Assembly (NCBI GenBank): GCA_943787265.1
Contig: CALSLT010000027.1
Location: forward strand, 62,001-126,000
Direction of reading: 5' to 3'
From: an uncultured Planctomycetaceae bacterium
GTDB taxonomy: Bacteria; Planctomycetota; Planctomycetia; Planctomycetales; Planctomycetaceae
Length of the DNA stretch: 64,000 nt
Within the stretch, counting starts at the first letter, position 1, and every line of letters starts with the position of its first letter. Below are positions 6,985-15,211 of this stretch, piece by piece. Under the pieces are notes generated by a model. The model had not been told where the DNA came from, ran no database searches, and saw nothing but the letters and a program-made list of their open reading frames with translations. Made by a program: the position numbers and the translations under genes.

Positions 6985-9069
6985 GTGGCAGATTACAAAA
7001 CGAAGGACATTCGCAACCTTGCCCTTGTGGGGCATGGGCATTCCGGGAAGACAACTCTCGCCGACCTTTTGCTGTTTAAGGCCGGAGTGAATTCCCGAGC
7101 TGGTTCTGTTGATGACGGCTCCAGCCTGCTCGATACCGACGACGAAGAGAAAGAACGGAAGTCGTCCATCACGTCTTCTGTTTGCCATCTGACTCACAAA
7201 GGTAAGCGAATCAACATCGTCGACACGCCGGGCTATCCGGATTTTCTCGGGCAGGTCGCCGGCGCTCTGGAAGCTGTCGAGACGGCGGCGATCATCGTCA
7301 ACGCGTCGGCCGGAGTTGAAGTCAACACTCGACGCACTTTCGACATGGCAGGCGAGTTCGGCCTCGGTCGGATCATCATTCTGAATCGGCTCGGCCAGGA
7401 AAACATCGACTTCGACCGAGACCTCGCGGAACTGCAGGATGTCTTCGGCAGCCACTGCATCCCCATCAACGTTCCCAACCAGGTCGGAGCCGGCTTTAGT
7501 TCGGTCGTCAAAGTTCTGGAGCCAACCGGACCGGGAGTTGTTGATCCGTCGTCATTCACCGACGAACTGCGAGACTGCATTGTCGAAGCCGATGACGAAC
7601 TGATGGAACGCTACATGGAAACTCTGGAGCTGACTCCGGACGAGTTTCGAGCTGGCATTCCCAAAGCGGTCGCGGCCGGAACGCTGATTCCCATCTTCTG
7701 CGTGAGCGGAAAGCGTGACATCGGCGTCGATGAGTTGCTCGACGGAATGGCCGGACTTTGTCCATCTCCAGAAGATATTCCTCGTCGAGCCGAGGACGGA
7801 ACGGCGATCACCCCGGATCAAAGCGGCCCATTGGTTGCCCAGGTTTTTAAGACTCGCATCGACCCGTTCGTCGCGCGGATGAACTACGTCAGGGTTTTCT
7901 CGGGAACATTGAAACATGATAGCTCCGTCAACGACGTAACAACGGGCAAGCCGGTCAAGATCGGTGCGTTGAACGAAGTTCAGGGCAATCAACTATCGAC
8001 GGTTTCGGAAGCGATTCCTGGAGACATCGTCGCGGCAGTCAAGGTCGAAGGCCTGCATACCTCAGATTCACTCGGCGATGTGAAGATGACGCCGATTAAC
8101 TTTCCGAAACCGATGGTTGGCTGGGCGGTCGAGCCGAAGACCAGCTCCGACCAGCAGAAGATTTCGGGAGCACTCGCGAAAATCGTCGAGGAAGATCAGA
8201 CATTTTCGATCACGCGCGAAGAGCAGACGCACGAAATGGTCGTGCATGGCATGAGCGAGTTGCACCTTCAGATCCTGATGGACCGAGTGCAGAAACGCGA
8301 CAAGGTCAACATCGAGCATCACGCGCCGAAGATTCCGTACCGAGAAGCCTGCACCGGCGAGGGCGAAAGTTCGTACCGGCACAAGAAGCAGTCGGGTGGG
8401 TCTGGCCAATTCGCTGAAGTTCACATGAAGGTCTTCCCGCTGCCACGGGATATCGATCCGGACGAGTATTTCACCAAGGCGCGCTTCGAACACCTTCGAG
8501 AGTACCACTACGATCCGGAATTGAACTTCGCCTTCCTCGATTGCGTGTCGGGCGGTTCGGTTCCGAATCAGTTTATTCCGGCCGTCGAGAAAGGCGTCCG
8601 CGAGCGGATGACCAAAGGAGTTCTCGCCGGCTACCAGGTTCAGGATTGCGTTGCCGTTCTACATTTCGGGAAGGACCACCCGGTCGACAGCAACGAAACG
8701 GCTTTCAAGATGGCGGCGAGCATTTGCTTTCGGGACGTCTTTCAGAAGTCCCATCCAGTTCTGCTGGAGCCGCTCGTGCATATCGAGATTACGATTCCCG
8801 CGGAGTATCTGGGAGATGTCACGTCGGACCTGACGACTCGCCGCGGCCGAATGGAAGGCATGGTTACGGCACCGGGTGGTTATACCGTCGTGAAGGGATT
8901 CGCTCCGCTGTCGGAAATCCAGGATTACTCCCGACAACTTTCCAGCATCACGGGCGGCCAGGGTTCGTACATGACAGAGGTCAGTCACTACGAAGTCGTG
9001 CCGATGCACGAGCAACAGAAGATCGTCGCGGAAGCAAATCGTAATCCTGAAGAAGCCGCTCACGCGTGA
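6985..9069 (+). CDS. Elongation factor G-like GTPase
   Basis: A 694-residue translational GTPase with the EF-G domain order: G domain, beta-barrel domain II, and domains III-V (LRERMTKGVLAGYQVQ-type domain IV; the TTRRGRMEGM and GYTVVKGFAPLSE segments of domain V). G1 is GHGHSGKTT (16-24) and G3 is DTPGYPDF (80-87). The guanine-specifying G4 motif, normally NKMD, reads NRLG (134-137), losing the aspartate. This marks it as a divergent paralogue (EF-G-like, FusA2-type) and not the housekeeping factor. The start is GTG 6985 with AGGAAGGA eight bases upstream. A strong terminator follows the gene, so it is probably monocistronic. Confidence 0.9.
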   Translation: MADYKTKDIRNLALVGHGHSGKTTLADLLLFKAGVNSRAGSVDDGSSLLDTDDEEKERKSSITSSVCHLTHKGKRINIVDTPGYPDFLGQVAGALEAVETAAIIVNASAGVEVNTRRTFDMAGEFGLGRIIILNRLGQENIDFDRDLAELQDVFGSHCIPINVPNQVGAGFSSVVKVLEPTGPGVVDPSSFTDELRDCIVEADDELMERYMETLELTPDEFRAGIPKAVAAGTLIPIFCVSGKRDIGVDELLDGMAGLCPSPEDIPRRAEDGTAITPDQSGPLVAQVFKTRIDPFVARMNYVRVFSGTLKHDSSVNDVTTGKPVKIGALNEVQGNQLSTVSEAIPGDIVAAVKVEGLHTSDSLGDVKMTPINFPKPMVGWAVEPKTSSDQQKISGALAKIVEEDQTFSITREEQTHEMVVHGMSELHLQILMDRVQKRDKVNIEHHAPKIPYREACTGEGESSYRHKKQSGGSGQFAEVHMKVFPLPRDIDPDEYFTKARFEHLREYHYDPELNFAFLDCVSGGSVPNQFIPAVEKGVRERMTKGVLAGYQVQDCVAVLHFGKDHPVDSNETAFKMAASICFRDVFQKSHPVLLEPLVHIEITIPAEYLGDVTSDLTTRRGRMEGMVTAPGGYTVVKGFAPLSEIQDYSRQLSSITGGQGSYMTEVSHYEVVPMHEQQKIVAEANRNPEEAAHA

Positions 9070-9124
9070 GTGATGAGTCGCAACGCGTGACAGGCGGAAA
9101 CTCGGCACACCTTTAGTTAGGTTT

Positions 9125-9159
9125 ACAGCCCGATCTGAGATTCAGGTCGGGCTGTTTTT
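9125..9159 (+). terminator. Rho-independent terminator of the EF-G-like gene
   Basis: A 14-bp stem starting ACAGCCCGATCTGA, with one U-G wobble, closes on the three-base loop GAT and is followed directly by TTTTTCTT. It lies 56 bases after the EF-G stop codon and isolates that gene from the enolase-superfamily gene starting at 9199. Confidence 0.9.
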
Positions 9160-9198
9160 CTTCCAACCCATTCTCTCGCGAAGTCCGAAGGCCGACCA

Positions 9199-10278
9199 AT
9201 GCAAATCTCTGCTGTTTCCATGTGGCTGGTCGAAGTTCCACAAATTGAACCAATCGCTCCGTATCGATCCCACATTCGGACCAGTTCGACCACGACCAAA
9301 GCGATCACAAGGATCAACACGAATGAAGGCGTCAGTGGCTGGGGGGAATGCAATCTCAACTTCCTGCCCGGTCTCGATCTCGGACGAATGAGAAAAGACG
9401 CAACCGAGTGGTCGATCGGTCGCGACCCGTTGAACATCGCTCTGTTCCATCTTGAATGTCCGTTCGAGTCTCGACTGAAAGCCGGGCTGGAACTCGCGTT
9501 GTGGGACATCGCCGGCAAAGCGGCCAACATGCCGGTTGCCCAACTTCTTGGCGGAGTCATTCGAGAAGAGATCGAACTCGCCGCCTGCATGGGAATTCAG
9601 ACTTACGAACGCGCTGGCGAGATTGCTTCCCTGTACGTCGAACAGGGTTATACGACGTTGAAGACGAAGGCCGGCTCGGACGCTCAGGAAGACTTCGACA
9701 TGGTGCGAGGCATCCGCGATGCCGTTGGTGATAAACTGAAACTAAGGATCGATCCAAACCGAGCCTACTCGCCGCAACAGGCTGCCGACCTTGCGAAGAA
9801 GCTTGAAGACTACGACTTGGAATACTTCGAGCAGCCGATTCCTGCCGAACCGCTCTCCGATGCGAAATGGCTGCGAGAGCAAACCACGGTCCCGATCGCT
9901 CTGAACGAAAGTGTCGTCGGCCCCGACACCGTCTCGAAAATTTTCCTCGCGGACGCCGCATCGCACATCCTGCCGGACACTCATATCGCTGGTGGAATCC
10001 TTCCGTGCGTCAAGATTGGCCACCTCTGCGAAGCGGCCGACATCCCGTGCATCATGCACTGCGGCCACGACCTCGGCCCAAAGACGGCGGCCATGTTGCA
10101 CATCGCGGCGGCCTGCCCTTCGTACTCGCTGGCCAACGACTGCACCTACTTCGGACTTGCCGACGACATTATCAAAGAGCCGTTTACGATTCAGAATGGT
10201 CGGATGAAAGTCCCGACTATTCCGGGCCTGGGATTCGAAGGCGACGTTGAAAAGTTGGAGCATTACTCGATCGCGTAG
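9199..10278 (+). CDS. Enolase-superfamily enzyme, mandelate-racemase-like
   Basis: This 359-residue TIM-barrel enzyme has the superfamily metal ligands Asp185 (RIDPN), Glu211 (FEQP) and Glu237 (ALNES), and the KxK motif K155-T-K157 at the end of the second barrel strand. The sixth strand carries Asp260 (ILPDTHIAGG) and not lysine, and the seventh carries histidines (MHCGHD, H287/H290). This is the Lys/His-Asp arrangement of the mandelate-racemase subgroup, which abstracts a proton alpha to a carboxylate (racemisation or sugar-acid dehydration). The substrate is not evident. It begins at ATG 9199 after the EF-G terminator. A second superfamily member of a different subgroup follows at 10437. 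Confidence 0.88.
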   Translation: MQISAVSMWLVEVPQIEPIAPYRSHIRTSSTTTKAITRINTNEGVSGWGECNLNFLPGLDLGRMRKDATEWSIGRDPLNIALFHLECPFESRLKAGLELALWDIAGKAANMPVAQLLGGVIREEIELAACMGIQTYERAGEIASLYVEQGYTTLKTKAGSDAQEDFDMVRGIRDAVGDKLKLRIDPNRAYSPQQAADLAKKLEDYDLEYFEQPIPAEPLSDAKWLREQTTVPIALNESVVGPDTVSKIFLADAASHILPDTHIAGGILPCVKIGHLCEAADIPCIMHCGHDLGPKTAAMLHIAAACPSYSLANDCTYFGLADDIIKEPFTIQNGRMKVPTIPGLGFEGDVEKLEHYSIA

Positions 10279-10436
10279 CCGGTATTCCAAACGCTGAAGT
10301 CCGAGGCCAACTGGGGATAAGCTTGCGAGGCCCCGGAGTGCGCACTGCATCGACCAGTGGCCCTCGAATAGTGCGGCAACTAGAGTGCTCGCTCGATTGC
10401 TGATTTAAAACTTTCAATGATTGACGAGTACTGCCG

Positions 10437-11627
10437 GTGCGAATTGCCGAGCTCATTGCCTACCACGTTCAGATTCCGCTGAAGACAAAGATCCAACACG
10501 CCTCGTACACGCGGCGGATGACGGATTCGGTCGTCGTTCGATGCCGGCTTAGCGACGGAACAGAAGGCTGGGGCGAAGGGCTTCCTCGTGAGTATGTAAC
10601 CGGCGAAACGATCGATTCTGCATTCGAACTGCTCCGGGCCACTCCGTTAGCTCAACAGCTTGGCGAAGATCTGAAAAGTCCTGAAGCGGCGATCGAAGTC
10701 TGCGAGAAATTTGAACTGACTCGACCGGAAGCCGACCCTCGAAACTGTTTCGGAAACTCAATTCGATGCGCGGTCGAATTGAGCATTCTTGACGCCGTTT
10801 GTCGTGCGTCGGAAGTTCCGCTCTCGGCAATCACTTCACTATTCGGACCTGCTGTCGGTATCAGAAATTCACAAGACAAGGCTCAGTACAGCGCGGTCAT
10901 CACCTCCAGTTCGCCGGTCAAGCAACGTATCAAATCGTTTCTGATCAGGCTGCACGGGTTTCATCAGACCAAGGTAAAGGTCGGAGTCGCGGGTGTTGAC
11001 GACCAAGTTTCTTTGCGAAGAATTCGCGGCCTGGTCGGTCCAAAGATGGACATCCGCATCGATGCCAACGAAGCGTGGACGTGCGAAAATCTGGAAGCGA
11101 AGTTCGAGCCTCTTGCAAAATTCAAAATCACGTCGATCGAACAGCCGGTTCATCACAAGGAAGTCGACGGTCTCGCGACGCTTTGCCCAAACATTGCCGC
11201 ACCGATCATGCTCGACGAGTCACTTTGCAGCGTGGAAGACGGTCAACGTGCTATCGAATCCGGAATTTGCGACCTCTTCAATATTCGGATTTCGAAGTGC
11301 GGCGGTTTCCTGAATTCACTCAAGATCGCCGCGACGGCACACCAGGCTGGGCTTGGATATCAACTCGGCTGCCAGGTCGGCGAGACCGGAATCCTCAGCG
11401 CCGCCGGTCGGCACTTCGCAACGAGCGTTGGCGACATTCGCTATCTCGAAGGAAGCTACGATTCGTTCCTCGTTAAGGAACGACTGACCCACGAAAATCT
11501 GACGTGGGGTCGTCGGGGAATTGCTCCCGCATTGGCTGGCCCGGGGCTGGGGGTTTCAATCGATGAGGCTGCTCTGAAACGAGTGACGATTTCGGAAGAG
11601 CACTTTACGATTGCAACGCATTCGTAG
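10437..11627 (+). CDS. Enolase-superfamily enzyme, muconate-cycloisomerase-like
   Basis: The 396-residue protein has KVK (K179, K181) on strand 2, metal ligands Asp209 (RIDANEAW), Glu235 (SIEQP) and Glu261 (MLDES), and a lysine on strand 6 (RISKCGG, K287). Paired lysines on opposite faces define the muconate-lactonising subgroup (cycloisomerases, o-succinylbenzoate synthase, dipeptide epimerases). The N-terminal capping domain (SDGTEGWGEGLPREYVTGE) resembles aromatic-acid cycloisomerases. No menaquinone or muropeptide gene lies nearby to choose among these. The start is GTG 10437, which gives the conserved first strand RIAELIAYHVQIPL. A 158-base gap separates it from the preceding paralogue, and it converges on exbD. 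Confidence 0.85.
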   Translation: MRIAELIAYHVQIPLKTKIQHASYTRRMTDSVVVRCRLSDGTEGWGEGLPREYVTGETIDSAFELLRATPLAQQLGEDLKSPEAAIEVCEKFELTRPEADPRNCFGNSIRCAVELSILDAVCRASEVPLSAITSLFGPAVGIRNSQDKAQYSAVITSSSPVKQRIKSFLIRLHGFHQTKVKVGVAGVDDQVSLRRIRGLVGPKMDIRIDANEAWTCENLEAKFEPLAKFKITSIEQPVHHKEVDGLATLCPNIAAPIMLDESLCSVEDGQRAIESGICDLFNIRISKCGGFLNSLKIAATAHQAGLGYQLGCQVGETGILSAAGRHFATSVGDIRYLEGSYDSFLVKERLTHENLTWGRRGIAPALAGPGLGVSIDEAALKRVTISEEHFTIATHS

Positions 11628-11657
11628 GCTGGGAGACTTCGTCAGGCGGAGCTTGAC

Positions 11658-12503
11658 CTACTCAACCGTCGGCACCACGGGAGGGGTTGGATTAAAACCG
11701 AGGACGGCGTACTCGAAACGCGAGCGGCCGCTTTGGTCGGTTCGCATTCGTTCGGCCACAACGGGCAGGCCATCAACGGCTGCCTCGTAAACCGATGCTT
11801 TCACGTCGCCATAGGAAAGCAGAATGATCACCAGACTTTTGGGCTGAGGCAGCGTCTTGTACCGCTCGTAAAGTTCGCTGGCAAATTCTTCCGTCGTCTC
11901 CGCTCGGAAGGTGTGAGTCTGGCCGCTACCTGAGAAGACCGTTTGGCCGGTGTCGTTGATATAGAGTTCCCAGATGTCGCACCGCTTCCGCATCTCTTCA
12001 AACGTAAGCAGATGACGGACTGACTCGCCGGGGTTCTGCTTTGCGAACGACTTGAATTCTTCACGCAGTCGCTCAACCTGTTCCGGAGTCAGCCGGACGT
12101 TCTCCGGTGTCCGAGTCCGAATCAGCTCGTTGATCGTTTCGTCGGGCAAGTCGAACAGATCGGCAACCAGATTCGCCACCGTATCCCGTTGCTCGTGCGC
12201 ACGCTTCAGAGCTTCTTCGAGCGACTTTCGTTCTATTTCCAGGCCGGATGTCGACTCCTTCAACTCCTGAAGAGATTTCCGCAGAAACTCACGATCGGCT
12301 TCCGCTTCATCTTTCTCGGCGACGATCTTTGCAAGTTGATCCTGCGTGGCGGCCAATTCCTGCTGAGCGGTAGCCACTTGAGTCGACGTGGATTGTTCTC
12401 GTTCCGTCGTCGTGTCGCGCACGTCCATGAACTGTGCGAAAATCACGATCAGAAGCAGGTCCAGCAATGGCGTCAGCTGGAATGTCAGCCGGCGAGAAGT
12501 CAC
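11658..12503 (-). CDS. ExbD-like protein with long coiled coil
   Basis: The N terminus carries the ExbD signature LTPLLDLLLIVIF (residues 10-22), with the channel aspartate at D15 inside the only membrane helix. A long charged heptad-like coiled coil follows (about 33-105), then a globular C-terminal domain (about 130-281) with no recognised motif. ExbD normally has about 140 residues, so this one is doubled by the coiled coil and extra domain. Together with the preceding ExbB-like protein it should form a proton-driven motor in the inner membrane that works on the periplasmic side. The two genes overlap by four bases (ATGA), which indicates translational coupling. No TonB gene is next to it. 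Confidence 0.78.
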   Translation of the reverse strand: MTSRRLTFQLTPLLDLLLIVIFAQFMDVRDTTTEREQSTSTQVATAQQELAATQDQLAKIVAEKDEAEADREFLRKSLQELKESTSGLEIERKSLEEALKRAHEQRDTVANLVADLFDLPDETINELIRTRTPENVRLTPEQVERLREEFKSFAKQNPGESVRHLLTFEEMRKRCDIWELYINDTGQTVFSGSGQTHTFRAETTEEFASELYERYKTLPQPKSLVIILLSYGDVKASVYEAAVDGLPVVAERMRTDQSGRSRFEYAVLGFNPTPPVVPTVE

Positions 12504-13210
12504 TGCGGATTCTCCGACTGAGAGTTTGCAGTTCCAATCGCGAGTTCACGTTTGGCGTGGGCAACTGTCTTCCGCACGTTGCCTCGGTTTTCCGCGAGTC
12601 GTTGGAATCGAGGTTCCAATGCACTGTTCAAAAACATCAGCAACACGGCTGCAGTCAGTCCTGCAAAAGTCGACCAGATAGCGTCTCCGAATCGGCTGAC
12701 GATGACACCGACCGATGCCGAAGCGCTGGCGCCGTCTCCCGTTTGCAAAGCGGCTCCGATGGCGAGGATCGTTCCCAGAACTCCCAGCAGAGGGTACGCC
12801 TCGATCATGGTTCGGCAGATGTTGTAGCTCGTCTCGAAAAACATCGAGCTGAGATAGCGTCGCTTCTCGTCGAGAATCGCCATCCGGTGATAAAGAGTGT
12901 GGCGGTCCTGCGAGTTGCCGGTGCCCTCCAGAGTTTCTTTGACGTCAGCCAGGAACGCATCGACCTGTTCCGAAAGATGAGCGCTGCTGTCCATCAGGCT
13001 GCGTTGCCGGATGCCACGAGTGAACTCGTCGAGTGACGAAGCGATGGCCCGAAGATCTCGTCGCCACCAGATCCACAGAACGAAGAACGCAAACAGGTGC
13101 ATCGCGAACAGACCGACGATCAGCAGCGTCGACAACCCGGAAAGGCTATCGAGCAGGTTGGTAACGACGGTCGAGTCGGTGAGTGTTTCGAGGGCAAACA
13201 TGAATGACAT
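12500..13210 (-). CDS. MotA/TolQ/ExbB-type proton channel protein
   Basis: A 236-residue inner-membrane protein with three predicted membrane helices (about 29-49, 139-156 and 178-195) and a cytoplasmic loop between the first two, the ExbB/TolQ topology. The conserved core reads AYPLLGVLGTILAIGAAL (138-155), followed by DAIWSTFAGLTAAV, corresponding to the pore helices of the family. It would pair with the downstream ExbD-like protein, whose start codon overlaps its stop. The start chosen is ATG 13210. A 307-base gap upstream separates the pair from the SprT-like gene, so they probably have their own promoter. Confidence 0.85.
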   Translation of the reverse strand: MSFMFALETLTDSTVVTNLLDSLSGLSTLLIVGLFAMHLFAFFVLWIWWRRDLRAIASSLDEFTRGIRQRSLMDSSAHLSEQVDAFLADVKETLEGTGNSQDRHTLYHRMAILDEKRRYLSSMFFETSYNICRTMIEAYPLLGVLGTILAIGAALQTGDGASASASVGVIVSRFGDAIWSTFAGLTAAVLLMFLNSALEPRFQRLAENRGNVRKTVAHAKRELAIGTANSQSENPQ

Positions 13211-13517
13211 CCAGACGGAATTCGCAATGACTGCCGACGGCAGAAACTTCAGAATCCGAGAGAGGAACGTCGGTACGCCGAATGCATCGCCAAGTTCCTG
13301 TTGAGCTGTTTAAAACGGTTGTACCGATCGGATCGGACAGCCTGCGCAGCACGAAGCCACACTCGGCAAAGATACCATATCGAGAGATCAGGAATCCGGA
13401 TCACGCGGTCTGCCGACCACCTCTGCCCGGAATTCACATCCGAATATGCAAACGGCATCACCTGTCATGCCGTTACCCAGCCAGCGCCGGCCGCGACTGC
13501 ACGATTTTCAACGACGA
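13211..13517. other. 307-base intergenic region without a recognised gene
   Basis: It lies between the start of the ExbB-like gene and the end of the SprT-like gene, both on the minus strand. It must hold the exbB promoter. I saw no convincing terminator, RNA gene or repeat; open frames here are short and lack family motifs. Confidence 0.6.
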
Positions 13518-14282
13518 TCAGCCGACACGCTCCAGCTTCGCAACCGGAACGTAGTACTTGGCGTAGCGTTTTCCGTCTGAATAAAGCGGGCTGCAATCGT
13601 CTTCGACCAGCACGGTCGCTCGTTTCGTAATTCGGTTGACGAAACCTTCGTAGCTGGCATCGTCGATGCTGAAACGAACTTTGTCGCCGGTCCGGATGCC
13701 AAACTTCTCGCTCGCTCGTTCGCCGGGAGTGATCAACTGATGCGTCGCTTCAGTATGAGTGAAAAACTGAAATGCGAGCGACTGAAATCTCTGCCGAGAA
13801 CAACTCGAATCGTCCCAGATCAGCATCTCGGTCAGGTGAATCAATTCGTGCTCAAAGATTCGCTGGAGACACTCAATGCGGTCTCGGCATTCGACGCCGG
13901 TTACGTTTACCGGCCGATCGACGTCGTAAAATGTCGAAAAGAGAAGTGTCGAAGAAATGGCAATTTCGTACGACGATCGTGGCCCAGGCCCGCGAGCCAT
14001 CCGGTACTTAGTCGTCGTCCCTCCGACTTTGGTCATTCGCTTGGAAACACGAAACGATATCGGTGCGCCGGACCGCTCAATCGTTTCGTATAGAAGACCG
14101 TCGAAGAAGATTTCGTCGTACTTCGAGAACAGAATCTCGAGATCGTTACTGTGGATCGACGTGAAGTTGCCTTCGCGGATCGAGCGCGATTCAGCGAGCA
14201 GGTTTGAATAAATCTGTCTGACGTCTGCCCGGATCTCGGGCAGCCCGCGTTTCGATTTGTAAATGTGATCAAGCAGTTGCAC
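13518..14282 (-). CDS. SprT-like zinc metalloprotein
   Basis: The 254-residue protein contains HELIH (145-149) in the context RIFEHELIHLTEML, followed by a possible third zinc ligand at H176 or H181 (FFTHTEATH). This HExxH-plus-His layout and an upstream segment of the form FFDGLLYETIERSGAPISFR match SprT/Spartan-like proteins. The last 60 residues (GIRTGDKVRFSIDD, ATVLVEDD) look like a small beta-barrel of the SH3/Tudor kind. SprT-fold enzymes elsewhere act in DNA-protein crosslink repair; whether this one does is unknown. The start is ATG 14282 and the gene is divergent from msrB. Confidence 0.75.
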   Translation of the reverse strand: MQLLDHIYKSKRGLPEIRADVRQIYSNLLAESRSIREGNFTSIHSNDLEILFSKYDEIFFDGLLYETIERSGAPISFRVSKRMTKVGGTTTKYRMARGPGPRSSYEIAISSTLLFSTFYDVDRPVNVTGVECRDRIECLQRIFEHELIHLTEMLIWDDSSCSRQRFQSLAFQFFTHTEATHQLITPGERASEKFGIRTGDKVRFSIDDASYEGFVNRITKRATVLVEDDCSPLYSDGKRYAKYYVPVAKLERVG

Positions 14283-14503
14283 TTCCGCGGGACTCCATTC
14301 GCCGTGCCGTGTCGTCGAAAACGGTTGCTCTCACATCCGTCTTCGAGTCAGAATTCGAAAATGAAACCGGTTGCCGAGTTTTGCTGGTTGGTCTATCCAC
14401 CAGCTAGAGTTTGTCGTAAATCGTAGGGCGTGTCAGTCCGGCGTTGGGCCATGACTATTCTAATTCGAAGCAATTCTGAAAACTGCTGCGTGAGGATCTT
14501 TCG

Positions 14504-15124
14504 ATGATCAAGCCAGTTGCGATGTTAAGTCTGCTCGTATTTTTCATTGGCTGCGCTGACAGCCAGCAGAATGTGAACAATTCTGCCCCTTCCGAGCAAG
14601 ATCAGGTTGGCTCGACAGAACCCGTACCAGTCCCGGTTGCTCCCGAAGCAGATTCCCTTTCGGAAGATGAACCGGTCGAAACCGTCGAGGCCAAAGAACC
14701 GTGGAAGCCGAAAACCGACGCTGAGTGGAAAGAAATTCTGACCGGAGAACAGTTTTATGTCACTCGGCAGAAAGGGACCGAGCGTGCTCGTGACAACGAA
14801 TACTGGGACAACAAGAAAGAGGGGCTGTACCGCTGTCGTTGCTGCGATGAGCTGCTTTTCTCATCGGCAACCAAATACAAGTCGGGCACTGGTTGGCCCA
14901 GCTTCTTCAAACCCGCCAGCGGTGAGGCCGTTCGAGAAGAGGAAGACCGTTCATTCTTCAGTGTTCGAACTGAAGTTCTCTGCCGCCGTTGCGACGCGCA
15001 TCTGGGACACGTTTTTGAAGACGGCCCACCGCAAACTGGCCTGCGCTACTGCATGAATTCCGCCTCGCTGAAATTCGAAGAAAAACCTGGCGAAGGAAAA
15101 CCGAAAGACTTCAACGGGAAATGA
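14504..15124 (+). CDS. msrB: Peptide-methionine (R)-S-oxide reductase, lipoprotein form
   Basis: MsrB reduces the R epimer of methionine sulfoxide in proteins. The catalytic domain (about 70-195) has the zinc pairs C111/C114 and C160/C163, the GTGWPSF signature (128-134) and the nucleophile C183 in RYCMNSASL. The first 17 residues form a lipoprotein signal ending in the lipobox FIGC (C17). An acidic Pro/Glu linker of about 50 residues follows. The enzyme is therefore an envelope-anchored MsrB, presumably repairing oxidised exported proteins, and not the usual cytoplasmic form. A resolving cysteine near the active site is not obvious. It is followed 87 bases later by gcvT. Confidence 0.93.
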   Translation: MIKPVAMLSLLVFFIGCADSQQNVNNSAPSEQDQVGSTEPVPVPVAPEADSLSEDEPVETVEAKEPWKPKTDAEWKEILTGEQFYVTRQKGTERARDNEYWDNKKEGLYRCRCCDELLFSSATKYKSGTGWPSFFKPASGEAVREEEDRSFFSVRTEVLCRRCDAHLGHVFEDGPPQTGLRYCMNSASLKFEEKPGEGKPKDFNGK

Positions 15125-15211
15125 GAAGCGAGAAGTTCGCTCCTAGCCGCTCACACAGTCGCGAAGTCGTTGCTATGATCCCGCCCTGACCTGACAGGAT
15201 AAGGGAGCATT

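Noticed and set aside
11658..14282. Zorya-type defence locus suggested by ExbB/ExbD-like genes
   Set aside because: No ZorC/ZorD helicase or nuclease genes are adjacent and the ExbD-like C terminus is not OmpA-like; the SprT-like neighbour is not part of known Zorya types.
15125..15211. Glycine riboswitch before gcvT
   Set aside because: The gap is only 87 bases and none of the aptamer's conserved helices can be recognised.
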